This document shows, piece after piece, positions 1 through 12,177 of a stretch of DNA of 64,000 nucleotides. The position numbers and the translations under genes were made by a program. Numbering within the stretch: the first letter of the stretch is position 1; each line of letters opens with the position of its first letter. The notes beneath the pieces were generated by a model. That model searched no databases, was not told the DNA's origin, and worked only from the letters and a program-made list of their open reading frames with translations. Location: assembly GCA_037903355.1 (NCBI GenBank), contig JBAJFE010000011.1, forward strand, positions 2,489,001-2,553,000, in the 5' to 3' direction. Source of the DNA: Trichuris trichiura (taxonomy: Eukaryota > Nematoda > Enoplea > Trichinellida > Trichuridae).

Positions 1-3000
1 AGCGATAGCGATCCTGGTTTTCTGCGCGACTGTTTTCATGCGCAATGCCTTCATTTGAAACCAACTGGAAAGCAGCGGGCAGAAACGTATTCCTGTATCA
101 CTCTTTTTTAAACGCCCACTTGCGGTCAGGTAACAACTTTGGGAGCTATAGGTGCCGCTTGGGGGGCGGGGGTGGCGGTGTCCGACGAAAGCCGCTCTTC
201 CGTACATTGGGCGCGCATGGATGAAGCACATCAACTTGCGAATGTTATGCCGCTATAGTTATGGAGAACAGAGTTGAGATCTTTTGTCGCGCGGTTGGGC
301 AATGGGTGTGTGGAAATAAGAAATACTTATGTTTTTACATTCTTTGTGCAGTAGATGAACGAAAAGCGGGTACCGCTATTTTCAACAAAACTCTCACGCT
401 GTCCGCTGCGCACCGGAGAAGCCTTTCACGCGTAAGAAGACCGTAGAAGCGCTGTGACGCTCCTGCGGATGGCGAACGGAAACGCCCTGCGATAGCGAGC
501 CTGGTTTCCCGCGCGATCCCTTCATCCGTAATGAAATGGAAATTAGCGGCGCGAACCAAATCCTGCGCCATGCTAGCCTCTACATAACTGCGTTAGGTCG
601 CGTACGAGCCCTTCAAGCTATTGCTTCTCTAATTGGCCGCGTGCGACTAAAGTAGCTCTTCTTTGCCGTGGGGCTTGAACGATTAAGTATTTTTACTGCC
701 AAAAAATATGCACCCATTCTTCTGGAGAGCCATATACCCACAGTTCCGAGCTCGCCTATGCAACGGGAGTCAGGAAATAAGGAAAAATTCTCTTTCGACG
801 TTGTTCGTACAGTACATGTAGGAAAAGCAGATACCAGTATTTTCAGAAATATTCATCGACCGTTCACTGCGCGCCGGGAAAGTCTTTTGTTTCCGAGAGG
901 CCTGTAATAGAGCCGTAAAAGTCCTGCGGAATAGGATAGGAAAGGCCGGGGTGTAACGAACTTGCTTTTCTGCGCGGTAGATTCATCCGAAACTATATTC
1001 AAAGTATCGCGGAGTCACCTTTTCCTGCATCATTCTTGCTTTTACACCGTCTCGCTAGGTGGGATAAGAACTTTGGAAGCAATGATTCACGTTTGCGGCG
1101 GTGTTCGACTAAAGCCGATTTTCGGCACCCTTTGGGGAGCATGTTCGATCTACTTTACCTGCCGAATATTATGCCCCCATACCTATCCAGAGGAACGTTT
1201 AGGTTTCTCCTACCTCGATCGAGCAGCGGGAAGCCGGAAATAAAAAGGCGTTTCTTTCTAAATTCTTCCTACAGTAGATGAACGAAAAGTAGGTACAGAT
1301 ATTTTCAAAAATACTAATGCGCTATCTGCCGCTTGGCAGCGACGTCTCTCGTGTGTAGCAGGATTGTAGAAGCCCTGTGATACTCCTGCGGAATCAGAAG
1401 GCAAACGTAGACAGCTAAGGAGACTGTTATTCTGCGCGATCCTTTCATCCGAAACGAAGTGCAAAGTAGCAGCAGACACCTAATGCTGCAGGTTGCTAGC
1501 TTTTGAACAGGTGTGTTAGGACGCGTACCAGTCTCAGAAGCTATTGCATCTCTTGACGGCGGTGTCAGACTAAAGTCGCTATTCTATACCCTGACTCTGC
1601 ATTGACGAAGTGCTTTGACGGCCGAAATTATGCGCCTATACTTACCCAGAGCCTTATTCTGATTTTTCCCAGCTCGTCGGAGCATTGGAAGGCCGAGAAG
1701 CTGTGAAACTTCTCTTTTTACGTTCATTGTACAGTAGAGTAACGAAACAGAGGTACCACTATTTTCAAAAATACTCATAGGCTGTCGCATGCGCGCCTGA
1801 GAATTGTATTGTCTGCGAGTGGGCTGTAGTAATGCAGTAATCCTTCCGCGGAGTGCGTATTGAAACGCCGACCGATGGTGAGCGTGTATTTCTTCGCGAT
1901 TACTTCAGTTGAAACTAAATTGAAAGCAGCGAGCAAAAACGTATTCCTGCATTATTCTCGCTTTAAAATATCTGCGCTAGTCGGAATAGGAAATTTGGCA
2001 GCCATCGGTTTTCGTGATGGCAGTGTACAACGGAAGTAGCTCTGCTGTACCCCAGGCGCGCATCGACGACGTCTTTTAAGTACCGAGTATTATGTCCGCA
2101 TAGTTATGAGGGGCAACATTCAGATTTTGTGGATATTGTCTGAGCCACGGGAAGCTGGAGATCTCAGAAAGTTTTCTTCTTATATTCCTTGTACAGCGGG
2201 TGATCAAAAAGCAGGTAGTACAATTTTCAAAATCAGTGAAGATCGATCCGATTTGCGCTGGAGAAATCCATTATCTTACAGTCGGCTACAGGAGCGCCAA
2301 GGCGCTTTTGCTGAATAGGAAGTGACAGGCGGACCGATAACGAGTCTGTTTTTCTTCGTGATCGCTTTGTGCTAATCGAACAGAAAGCTGGTAGGCAGAA
2401 GCGTATTCCACAATTCGTGGAGCTTCTAGGCGCGCAGGACCTTTGGAAGCGATCGCTCGTCTTGATGTCAGGGTTCCACTGAACACGCTCTTCAATGCAC
2501 TTTGGGCACATGTACGTACTACTTTAGTTGGCTAATATTGTGCCCCTATACTTATCATAAGCGGCATTCTAATTTTGCGATGCTGGATTTACAAACGGGC
2601 AGATGGAAATATTAAAAACATCTCCTTTTTGCATACTTCCTACAGTAGGTGAAAGAAAAGCAGGTAAAATTATCTTCAAACATGTTCATAGGCCGTCCAC
2701 TGCGCGCCGAAGAAGTCTTTTAGCCGCGAGACGTCCGTAGAAGTGCCGAAGTTCTCCTGCGGAATAGCTTAGGAAACGGCGACCGATACGCAGCCTGTTT
2801 TTCAGCGCGATAGCTTTGTCCGGATCCCATTTCAAAGAAGCGGGCAGAAACGTTTTTCAGCATTACTTCTGTTTTTAAATAGCCTCGTTCAGTCGCGCAA
2901 GTCCATTGGAAACTATTGCTTTTTCTGATGACGGTGTTCGACTAACGCCGCTCTTCTATACCCTCGGAGGCATGGGCGAAGTTTTTTGGCTAGGGAATGA

Positions 3001-6000
3001 AACGCCGCACGTTTACGAAGAGGGGCATCCGGATTTCGCGAAGATCGTCTGAGCAACAGGAAACCGGGAACATGAAAATCGTTTCTTTTCACATCCTTCG
3101 TACAGTAGATGAACGAAAGCAGGTACCACTATTTTCAAAAATACTCATAGGGCGCAAGCGGCGGAAGCGGCGGAATCTTCTTTTGTCAGCAAGAGCGTTG
3201 TGGTAGCGCTGTAAGTTTTTTTGGGAGTGCGAATTGAGACGCCGAGCGATAAGAAGCCTATTTTTCTGCGCGATGCGTTAATTTGGTAGCAAAAAGAAAT
3301 GAGTACTGAGAAACGTGTTGCTGCATGATTCTTGCTTTTGAATGGCCGCTCGAGATCGGGTAGAGACTTTGGAAGTTATAGGTTTGGTTTGTCATACCGT
3401 TCGACGAAAACCGTTCTTGTATGCCTTGCGCGCTCGGGGACGAAGTAGTTTGCGTAGCGAGTATTATGTTCCTGTGCTTATGGTGAGCAAGGCTCGGATA
3501 TTTCGTGGATTGTTTGAGCGCCGAGAGGCTGGAAATATGAAAAATTTCTTTTTTTATTCTTCATACAGTAATTGAAGGAAAGGCAGGTAGACATATTTTC
3601 AAAAATACTCGCCAGCCGTCCGATGCGCGCCGGAGAAGTACTTTATTTCCGAGACGGCTGCAGAAGAGCTAAAATGTTTCTGCTGAATGGGAAACGAACG
3701 GCCGAGCGATAGCGGCCTGCTTTTCTGAGCGATCGCTTTCCCTTTCGATGCGATATGGAAAGTAGCGCCAGAAACATAATCCTGCAATCTTCGAGCTTTT
3801 AGACAGCTGTGTTGGTTCCCATACGAGTCCTGGACTCCATTATATTTCTTGATCGTCTAAAGTTGCTCCCTTAAAGCCTGGTGGTACCTAGAAGACGTAG
3901 TTACGCAGAGCTATATTCCTAGTTTTCAGAGGTCGAGTAATGAACGGAAAACCGAAAATATGAAAAACTTGTCTTTCTACATTTTTCGTACAGTAGATGA
4001 ACGAAAAGCAGGTAGCGGTAGTTTCAAAAATGCTGACGGGCCGTCCCCTGCGCGTTGGAGAAATCGTTTGTCGGCGAAAGTGGACCTGTAATGGTTCTGC
4101 GGAATGGGAAGGGAAGTGCCGACCGGTAACGAGGCTGTTTTTCTGCGCGATGGTTTCGTTTGAAACAAAACAGAGAGCAGCTGGCAGAAAAGTATTCCTG
4201 CATCGTTCCTTTTTTCAAATAGCTACGTTGGGTTGCGTAGGAGTTTTGGAAGGTATAGGTTTTGTTCGTTCCCCTGGCGGTGTTCGACGCAAGCCGCTCT
4301 TCTATACATTCAGCGCGCATGGAGGAAGTAATTTAGCTAGCGAATATTATGCCGCTAGACTTATGGAGAGCAATGTTGAGATTTTTCGTCGCTCGTTTGG
4401 ATAATCCGCGGCCGAAAACAAGAAATAGTTCTTTTTTTACATTCTTCATACAGTAGGTGAACAAAACGCAGGTACCGATATTTCCAACAATACTCGCAGG
4501 CTGTCCGCTGCGCGCCGGATACCTCTTTCGTCCGTGAAAGGACCGTAGAACCGCTGTGATGCTCCTCCAGGATGGGAACGGGAACACCGAGGGAAACTCA
4601 CCCTGTGTTGTTTGCTCGTGATCCCATCATCCGAGCAGAAATGGAAAGTGGCATCAGAAACCAAATCCTGCATTGTAGTAGCCTTTATACAGCTGTGTTG
4701 AGTTGCGTACGAGTTTTAGAAGCTGTTAGACCTCCTGATAGCGGTGTTTGACTGAAGTTGTTTTTCCTTGCCCTGGGGGCATGTTAATGAAGTAGTTTAA
4801 CTGCCGAATATTATGCGCGTATACCAACGCAGAGCCATATTCCTGTTTTTTGGAGCTTGTTCGTGCAACGGGAGACCAGAAACATGAAAGCGTGTCTTTT
4901 TCCATTCTTCGTACAGTAGATGAACGAAAAGCAGGTACCAGTATTTTCAAATATCCTAATTAGGCGTCGCATGCGCGCCGGAAAAGGTTTTTGTGAGGGA
5001 GAGGGCTGTAGTAGCGCTGTAGCTTTCTTGCGGAGTAGGATTTGATACGCGGACCGATAGGGAGCCTGTTCTTCTGCGCGATGGCTTCATTTGAAGCTAA
5101 GTCGAAAGGAGTGCTTAGAAACGTGTTCGGTGCATCCTCCTTGCTCTTAAATGGATGCTCTGGGTAGGATAGAAACTTTAGAAGCTGTAGGTTTCGTTTG
5201 TCGCGGTGATCGACAGAAGGCGCTCTTCTATACACTGGCCGCGCATGGACGAAGAACTTTACGTAGCGAGTATTATGTTCCTATAGCTACGGAGAGCAGC
5301 ATTCGGATTTTTCGAGCCACGGGAGGCTGGAAATAGGAGAAATTACTTTCTTCGTACAGTAGATGTACGAAAAGCAGGTACCACGTTTTTCAAAAATACT
5401 CATAGGCCTTCCTCTGCGCGCCCGACTAGTGTTTTGTGTGCGAGAGCGCTTCAGTAGCGCACTATCGGTTCTCTGTTATGAGAACACAAAAGCAGAACTA
5501 TGATGAGCCCGTTTTTCTGCGCGATGGCTTCATTTGAATCCAAATATAACGCAGCCGGCATAAACGTATTCCTGCATTATTCTGGCTTCTGGAAGCTATA
5601 GGTTTTGGTTGTGGCGGTGTCCGACCAATACTGCTCGTGTATAGCCAGGGCGCGCATAGACGAAGTAGTTTAAGTAGCGAATATCATAGCCCCACACTTA
5701 TAGAGAGCATAGTTCGGATTTTTCCGAGATCGTTTGAGCTACGGGATGCTGGAGATATGAAAAAATTCTGTTTTAACATTTTTCATACAGTAGGTTAACG
5801 ATAAGAAGGGAGTAGTATTTTCAAAAATAGTCACTAGCAGCCTAACGCTCGCAGGAGAACAGTTTTATTTTCGAGACGGCTACAGCCGCGCGATGACGCT
5901 TCTGCGAAAAAGATAAGGAAAGGCCGAGCGGGAACGAAGCAGTTTTTTGCGGCATCGCTTCATCGGAAACGAAATGGAAAGTTGCGGGCACTATCGTACT

Positions 6001-6330
6001 CCTTAATGCGTATAGCCAACAGGTGGCTGTGCTGCCCCGCTATAGAGCTCTGCAATCTGCAGATTGCTATGATTTTGGTGTTCCAATGGAGCCGCACTTG
6101 TATATTCTGAGGGGCGCATGCAGGAAATTTTAACTAGCTAATATAGTGCCCCTATACTTGGGGTTAGTGCCATTCCGATATTTTAGTGCTCATGCGAGCA
6201 ACGGACAGCTGGAAATGTGATAAAATGCTAGTTTTTGGTTTAATGGTACAGTAGTTAAAGGAAAAGCAGGTACCACTAATGTCAAAAATACAATTGATGC
6301 TTCCGGAGCGCGTGGGCAAATTTTTGGTCT
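1..6330. repeat. Satellite array of about 455-bp units (about 14 copies)
   Basis: A landmark block reading roughly ACAGTAGATGAACGAAAAGC, then GGTACCACTATTTTCAAAAA and a TGCGCGCC box, recurs near 350, 820, 1275, 1735, 2200, 2650, 3105, 3570, 3993, 4452, 4915, 5357, 5788 and 6250, a spacing of 423-470 bp. Copies are diverged by eye (perhaps 20-30%), with indels. Two half-unit types alternate (see findings). The array begins before the window and stops near 6330. Every reading frame is broken within a few hundred bases, so the many small ORFs here are incidental. Confidence 0.9.
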
Positions 6331-8400
6331 GCGAGAGGGCTACCGGAGACCGCATGAAACCGTTTCGCGTCACAAAAAGGCGCGCCAAACAGACACTTAA
6401 CGTCATTTCACTTTTGGGTCAAAAGAAAGCACGTCAAAGTGAGACGTCATATTTTAACTGTGCGTAAATTTGTTTCTTTTGGAAAGAAGAGGTGTGTTTA
6501 GCTTAACTAGAAAGGGTGCATGTTGACTGCAGCTGAATGTGAGAGTTGCGTGAAAAGAAAGCGAGTCAGTCTGACTTGAAAGGCTATTTTGTCATCGTCA
6601 GGATAATGTTATGTATTTGAAGTTAAACGTGAAAAGTAACGCACGTTAACCGTATGACGTGGATTAATTATAGAAGAGAATGATAGATTTCTTGCAGTTT
6701 TAGATTTAAAGTAAATGTTTTCGGAAAAGTGGGTATTGCGAATTGTTTTCCAGTTTCAAAAGTGCTCATCGTTTAAGCACTCTTTAAACAGGTTGAAGTT
6801 GGCGGTGTATAAAAGGTATGAGTAGAGAAGCAAACAGATAAAGCGAACAACTGTGCTGTTTGCTCTTTAAGAATACAGTAAAATTGAGGTAAAGAAAGAA
6901 CAAAAGAATAATGAACGAAACGCAAATTGATACAATTCATAGTGGCAGGTGGACAAGAATAAAGCGATGGAACAGGAAAGCCGTAGAAACCAGGATGATA
7001 TAAAAGACGGAAAGGAATTATAGAAGGCACCATGAGAAAGAAGAAAAGAAACGACGGAGGACTATTAAAAAAGAAGGAAAGGAATAAGGTAGAAAAATGC
7101 GAACGAAGGGAAAGAGAAAAAAGGAACAAAGTTTCAGAAACAAAACGGTAGAAAAGAAGGAAGAAAAGATTATCGAAGACAATTTTGTGCCAACATAGAG
7201 CGCAGCACATGACGTAAAAAATTCAACGGGTTTAAACAGAGTTTAAACGATGGCCAAATCAGAAACTGGAAAATAATTGACATTTCAACAAACTTTCACC
7301 TGTTAATTCCCACCTACAATGGATAGAGCTGTGAATATAAATCCTTTACGATAAAGACTCTTAAACCGTGATTTTCTTTTATTGCGAACATAACGTTTAT
7401 GTAAAAGCACAACCTATATTCAGAGATGTAATTATTGTTCCTTATATTTTCTTCTTAAGTTGAGATTTAAGGTTTATCGCACCCTGTCGAAGGTCCTTTG
7501 AATCAGCGTTAATGACGAGCAACAATCCGCCCTAAAAGCTCTACTTGGAAGTGTTTCATGTGTAATGTAGTTTGCCCAGAAAAACCAGCCTAAATTTGTT
7601 TTCTTTTTCAATGACGATTGATAGTTGCCGATGAAACGAACCGCTCACAAAATCTACTGCAACTTTGTCATTCAGTTTCGTAAGGATAATAAGTAACGTA
7701 CAGCCAACATGAAAACGTAAGCACCCGTGAAACCGAATAATTCAGTTCCCCATGAAAGACGGAACATCAAAAAGTAAATTTGTTTCAGGAACAAAGCCTC
7801 TGAGTTCTTTTATCAGTTGCTATGGATTTTAAGGTTGTAAATGCTGTATGCACTGCAAACAGTCTCTGTTCATCACACTTTTTTAGAATAAATTTGAAGT
7901 ACTGTAGATTCCACTTGAGGGAAAAGAGTATTATTTTTTCTTTTCCTCGATAAACTTATTCTTTTTTTACTTTTCCTATCGCTTACTGAAAAAATTAGAC
8001 AACTTTTAAGTGAACGTTATCAGACTAAGCGTTTAGGAATTCGTTAAAATCATATCTTTTTAGGAATAATCATATTTCAAAAAGTTCTTTGCTCCCAATG
8101 TTTATACAATCAGAGTAAATACGATCGTTCTTCAAGGTCAACGAAATAGGTTATCAGTCAATTATATCAGCTAGAGGGAACAAATTGTTTGAGCATTTGT
8201 TTGCTTTAATCGTATAGTAGTCAGTGCTAATGTTTGCACTTGTAAGATGTAGCTTAATCTCTTATACGCTGAAACGATAAAATTCTATACTTACAAGCAA
8301 TGTGTCAATAGTAAGTGGGTTATTGAAACGACCTTTTATGAGGTCAATCAGTGATTTGCATACCACTAAAGTATTGTGGCTGAGACCCAGACGCTGAAAA
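6331..8400. other. Intergenic AT-rich DNA with a purine-rich tract
   Basis: No gene is recognised. From about 6890 to 7180 the plus strand is strongly purine-biased (runs of A and G with few pyrimidines), which makes the reverse strand read as a Phe/Ser/Leu-rich pseudo-ORF. The remainder is ordinary AT-rich sequence without clear repeats or splice-bounded open exons. Confidence 0.5.
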
Positions 8401-9190
8401 TCAGTGTTCGCTCGTTCCGACTCGCAGAGCAGTTGCTCCTATGCGACTACTGCTGATCGCTGCTCGTTCATTCCAGCGGTAAATGCTGCCGGTTGGAGGA
8501 TCCATTTGGAAAAGAAGAATCGCTGGAGAGGACGACAGGATGACGGTGCCATGTGGAAATGATGGACAGAAGTGAAGAATTCTTCAATAGATGGTGAGTC
8601 TTTTAGTCTTAAACATGTTTCATTTCTTTCAACTTTTAGAGACTCGCTGATGACGAATTAGAAGGAAACGACCATTCGAAATTCGCGAAAAGGATCTAGC
8701 AGAGAAAATAGCCCAAAGAGCGGATCGTAAAATCGACCAAAGAAGAGGACGACAACTCAAAACAGGAAGACAATTTCAAACCGAGAGGACCATTCGAAAT
8801 TCGCGCAAAGGATCAAGCAGAAGAAATTTTCCGGACAGCCAATCGTCTAATCGACGAAAAAAGAGGACGAAAAAAGGAAAAGACGACCGCTCTAAACGGG
8901 ACGTCAATTTCAAAACGGAGGACGAAGAAAAGACGCTCGACAGTTCATTTACACTATTTTTTAAAGTAAGAAATTTGTCGTTTTTTGCTTATGTTGATTT
9001 TTGCAATATTTTAGGTTGAAAAAGAAAACAGCTGGAAAAAAAGATTTCGATATTTTGGGTCGCTGTTCGTTCGTCTGATCAATTCGTCAAAATGCCAAAC
9101 GAGGAAATATTGTGATACGTGTGGCAGAGACGACTCGCTCGTTTGGTATTGTCTGCCTTCTGCTGACGTCAAGTGGCAATAAATTTTTTA
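8400..9190 (+). ncRNA. Possible spliced transcript of unknown, probably non-coding, nature
   Basis: Two short introns with good consensus ends can be drawn: 8595-8640 (GTGAGT ... CTTTTAG, 46 nt) and 8966-9014 (GTAAG ... TATTTTAG, 49 nt). An AATAAA lies near 9178. The middle exon holds an imperfect duplication of about 120 bp (about 8670-8790 and 8790-8925, each beginning ACCATTCGAAATTCGCG). The only long open frame (about 8655-9024, Arg/Lys-rich) has no ATG, and the two copies fall in different frames, so coding is unlikely. A decayed gene is the alternative. Confidence 0.25.
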
Positions 9191-9885
9191 GAGTCGACCG
9201 ATGTCCGTCTGTTTCGTAAGGCCATTTGAAAGAGGAAGACACTTCTGCCAAGAAGAAATGGATTGGTCTTCAACTTCAGCGCATATCATTGCTGAGATTT
9301 TTCTCAGCAACTCAATTCATTCCTTCTTCATCTCTGACAGAGCTGATCATATCCTGGTGTTGGGTATGAATCTCTCTGTTTTATGATGTGATTTTTTCAC
9401 ATCGTGAATTTTTTGTCATACTTCGCTCTTCAGCATCGTCTCCTGTTCGAAGACATGGTCTGGAATCGTCTTATGGATCGCGCTCCGCTGATCGCGTCTC
9501 GTGATCATCATTCTCTCATTTTGTCTCCTCTCATATCTCGTCTCCTCTGAGCTGATGAGCTGTTTCTCTCATCATGTTCAGTTGTTTTCATTCAGTCTTT
9601 CATTCTCGGTCTCTCTCTCTCTCTCCTGGTTCATTTTCTGGGAGGGGGGTTGTCTTCGGCCAGGTTCTTTCGGTCCGATTGGTGGATCCGATTCCTGGTA
9701 TTGGCACGGATCGGGAATCCGCTCCTGTATTCGAGTGTATTATGCCGGCATCCGGCGCGTTTTTTAAGTCTTTGTTTACTTAGTGGTTTTTTTGAGCAAC
9801 CTTCTTCCCCCTGGTGTGATTTTTTTGATCACGTGGTTCCTTCCCCATTACCACGTTTCGAGTGACATGGCGAGTGACAACCTCT
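9191..9885. other. Pyrimidine-rich intergenic DNA
   Basis: This stretch is CT-rich on the plus strand (CTCTCT tracts near 9600-9630). The overlapping short ORFs in three frames reflect the base bias. No family, splice-consistent gene or repeat is recognised. Confidence 0.4.
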
Positions 9886-10450
9886 CATGCGGTTATTTCT
9901 GAGATGGATGGATGAGTCATACCCCCTCATGCGATCATTCTGACATGCAAATTTTGGGAGTACCCCCTCATGCACTGATTTTGACATGCATTTTTGGGGG
10001 TACTCCCCTCATGCAGTGATTTTGACATGCAGATTAGAGTATTTCCCCCATGCGATGATTTTGACATGCAATTTTGAGGGTACCCTCCGCATGCGATGAT
10101 TTTGACATGCAATTGTGAGGGTACCCTCCGCATGCGATGACCTCGACATGCAATTTTGAGGATATCCCTCATGCTGTGATTCTGACATGCGGTTTTGAGG
10201 GTACCCTCCGCATGCGATGACTTTGACATGCAATTTTGAGGGTACCCTCCGCATGCGAGGATTTTGACACGCAATTTTGAGGGTACCCTCCGCATGCGAG
10301 GATTTTGACATGCGGTTTTGAGGGTACCCTCCGCATGCGATTATTTTGACATGATGTACAGGGGTACTCTCGCATGCGATGACTTTGACAAGCGGTTCGA
10401 GAGTACCCCCTGATGCAATGACTTCGACATGCACTTTTCAGTGATCTCCA
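9886..10450. repeat. 41-bp minisatellite with two palindromes per unit
   Basis: About 13 units are centred on TTTTGACATGCAATTTTGAG followed by GGTACCCTCCGCATGCGATGA. The GACATGC landmark falls near 10024, 10063, 10104, 10144, 10185, 10226, 10267, 10308 and 10348, mostly 41 bp apart. Each central unit holds the 12-bp palindrome GAGGGTACCCTC and the palindrome CGCATGCG. Units are near identical between about 10060 and 10370 and decay outward on both sides. The unit has no minus-strand stop in any frame, giving overlapping minus-strand ORFs of 68-141 codons that are unlikely to be genes. Confidence 0.9.
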
Positions 10451-12110
10451 GCATGCAATGTGTTGGATGCTACTATTTGTGTGACATCCTCATGAGATGA
10501 TTTTATGGACTTGCACAGTGACTCCTTTTCATGCAATGACTATGTTAGCGATGACAATTTTCTCGCTGGATTATCATACTGTCAGCATGGTCCTTTCATG
10601 CAAGAATATTTACGCTCCTAGGAGATATACCCTCTACGTGAAGGCAACATGCCAGTGCCAGAACATCCATCAGCACAGGGGTTATACACTCCATGCCAAT
10701 CTAACATGTATGCTTCAATTCCAATCATACATCTAGGAATCATGCCCACTACTAGACCGCTGTACGTTATACGACTCCATTAGATATTTTAGACCCATGG
10801 GAGCGACATTCATACTTCGCATGCAGGTATATAGGTACCAGAGGAATGGTATGCTTCCACGGGTTACAAGCAAGTGGTACAACTCCTAATCTCAGGTGTT
10901 GTACCTTTTAAGAACAGGCAACATGCGGTCCATTTCCATCAGAGAAGGTACGGTATAGTATCCCCATTTCAGAGCAGAATATGTTTCATGAAGGTCCATA
11001 GGTCCATTGGTCAGTGTGAGGATGGCAGAAGTTGCCAAAATTGGCGTGGATGTCTTGTGGTTTTAAACTTTCTTTTCTTTTCAAGTGCTCTGTACATTTC
11101 AAGTCCGTCGCATGTTGTCCTGTCGCGCTTGTCGTTGATCTTGAGACTTTCTTGTTGTCTTTGTGACAGTAGTCCTTTCATTCTTATGCTTGTCGCTGCT
11201 GCTTTCTTCCGCTAGCATTGCGTAATCTTGCTTGAGCTCTTCAATTCCCATTGAATTGTTTTTTAACTTTTTATCCTTTCTCAAAATAATCTCTGCTGCT
11301 CACATTTGGCCAACTGAGTTTGCATACAGTTCACATAGTTTTTGTCATCACCTTTGCTCCGACTGTGCCAAATGGGCGGTCATTTTCCAACTTTGCTTTC
11401 CTTGTAATCGCGTCCGTGACAAACGATTTGTGGATTGTGTCTTTGTGAACATATAACACCATTTGTTAACCATTGCAGATAATTTTAACCATTGTAAACT
11501 TCGCAACTTCTACACCGTACCTCCTCTAATGAACACCTACAAGCCCATAACCAGAATAGAACGGTCAAACGTGAGAACAATACTATCCCATACATTTAAA
11601 ATTATATACGAGCACAACGCGACACATTTAAACCTATATCATGCCATGATGTAATACATGAGGATGTCACACAAATAGATATATGAGATCACTGTCATGC
11701 AATTAATACATGTGTGAGAATTCAATGTTATTAACACTCCCGGCATGCAAACATCAATTCTTACCAATGGAACAGAATGTCGTGTAGTTCTTCTTGTAGG
11801 TTCTGACTTTGGGCTGAAACTGGATGCCCTACCAACGTATGGATGGGCGGTTATTAGTTCAAAACGGGACAAAACTTTGCCAAGACATCGAGAACAATGC
11901 ACACTGCTTTGGGTCAGTTTTACTTTGGCATTTCACCCGAAGGACCTCCCAAAAATTCTTTATTTCATTATCCAATTCAGCATGCAAAACATAGAATGCA
12001 ATAGTATCACAGTGAAATACACTACAACAACTGCAATGTTGTTTTCGCCTAAAAATAATTCATCATCTATCCGTGCAACAAAAGCTATTTTTTTGTAACA
12101 ATTTAAAAGA
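10451..12110. other. Intergenic DNA with minisatellite debris and one solo foldback terminus
   Basis: From 10450 to about 10740, CATGCAATGA/GACATG-like fragments look like decayed copies of the 41-bp repeat. At 11827-11862 a segment reading CCCTACCAACGTATGGATGG, then GCGGTTATTAG, matches the outer arm of the foldback elements at 16.6-19.6 kb. A minus-strand open segment (11284-11099, Lys/Glu/Arg-rich) has no recognised relatives and is not called as a gene. Confidence 0.4.
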
Positions 12111-12177
12111 CAGCTTACCGCAGACTATGCCTTTATCACACACAATATATGTGACCAGTAGAAATGCCAAGCTTGTC

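Noticed and set aside
6773..7210. 145-codon minus-strand ORF rich in Phe, Ser and Leu
   Set aside because: Produced by the purine-rich plus strand; there are no motifs, and the bias explains the open frame.
9541..9590. CTGATGA near 9553 as a hammerhead core
   Set aside because: No GAAA box or complementary stem follows it.
9927..10434. Minus-strand ORFs of 122 and 141 codons
   Set aside because: They are translations of the 41-bp minisatellite, which lacks stops in all three minus-strand frames; no ATG context or flanking unique coding sequence.
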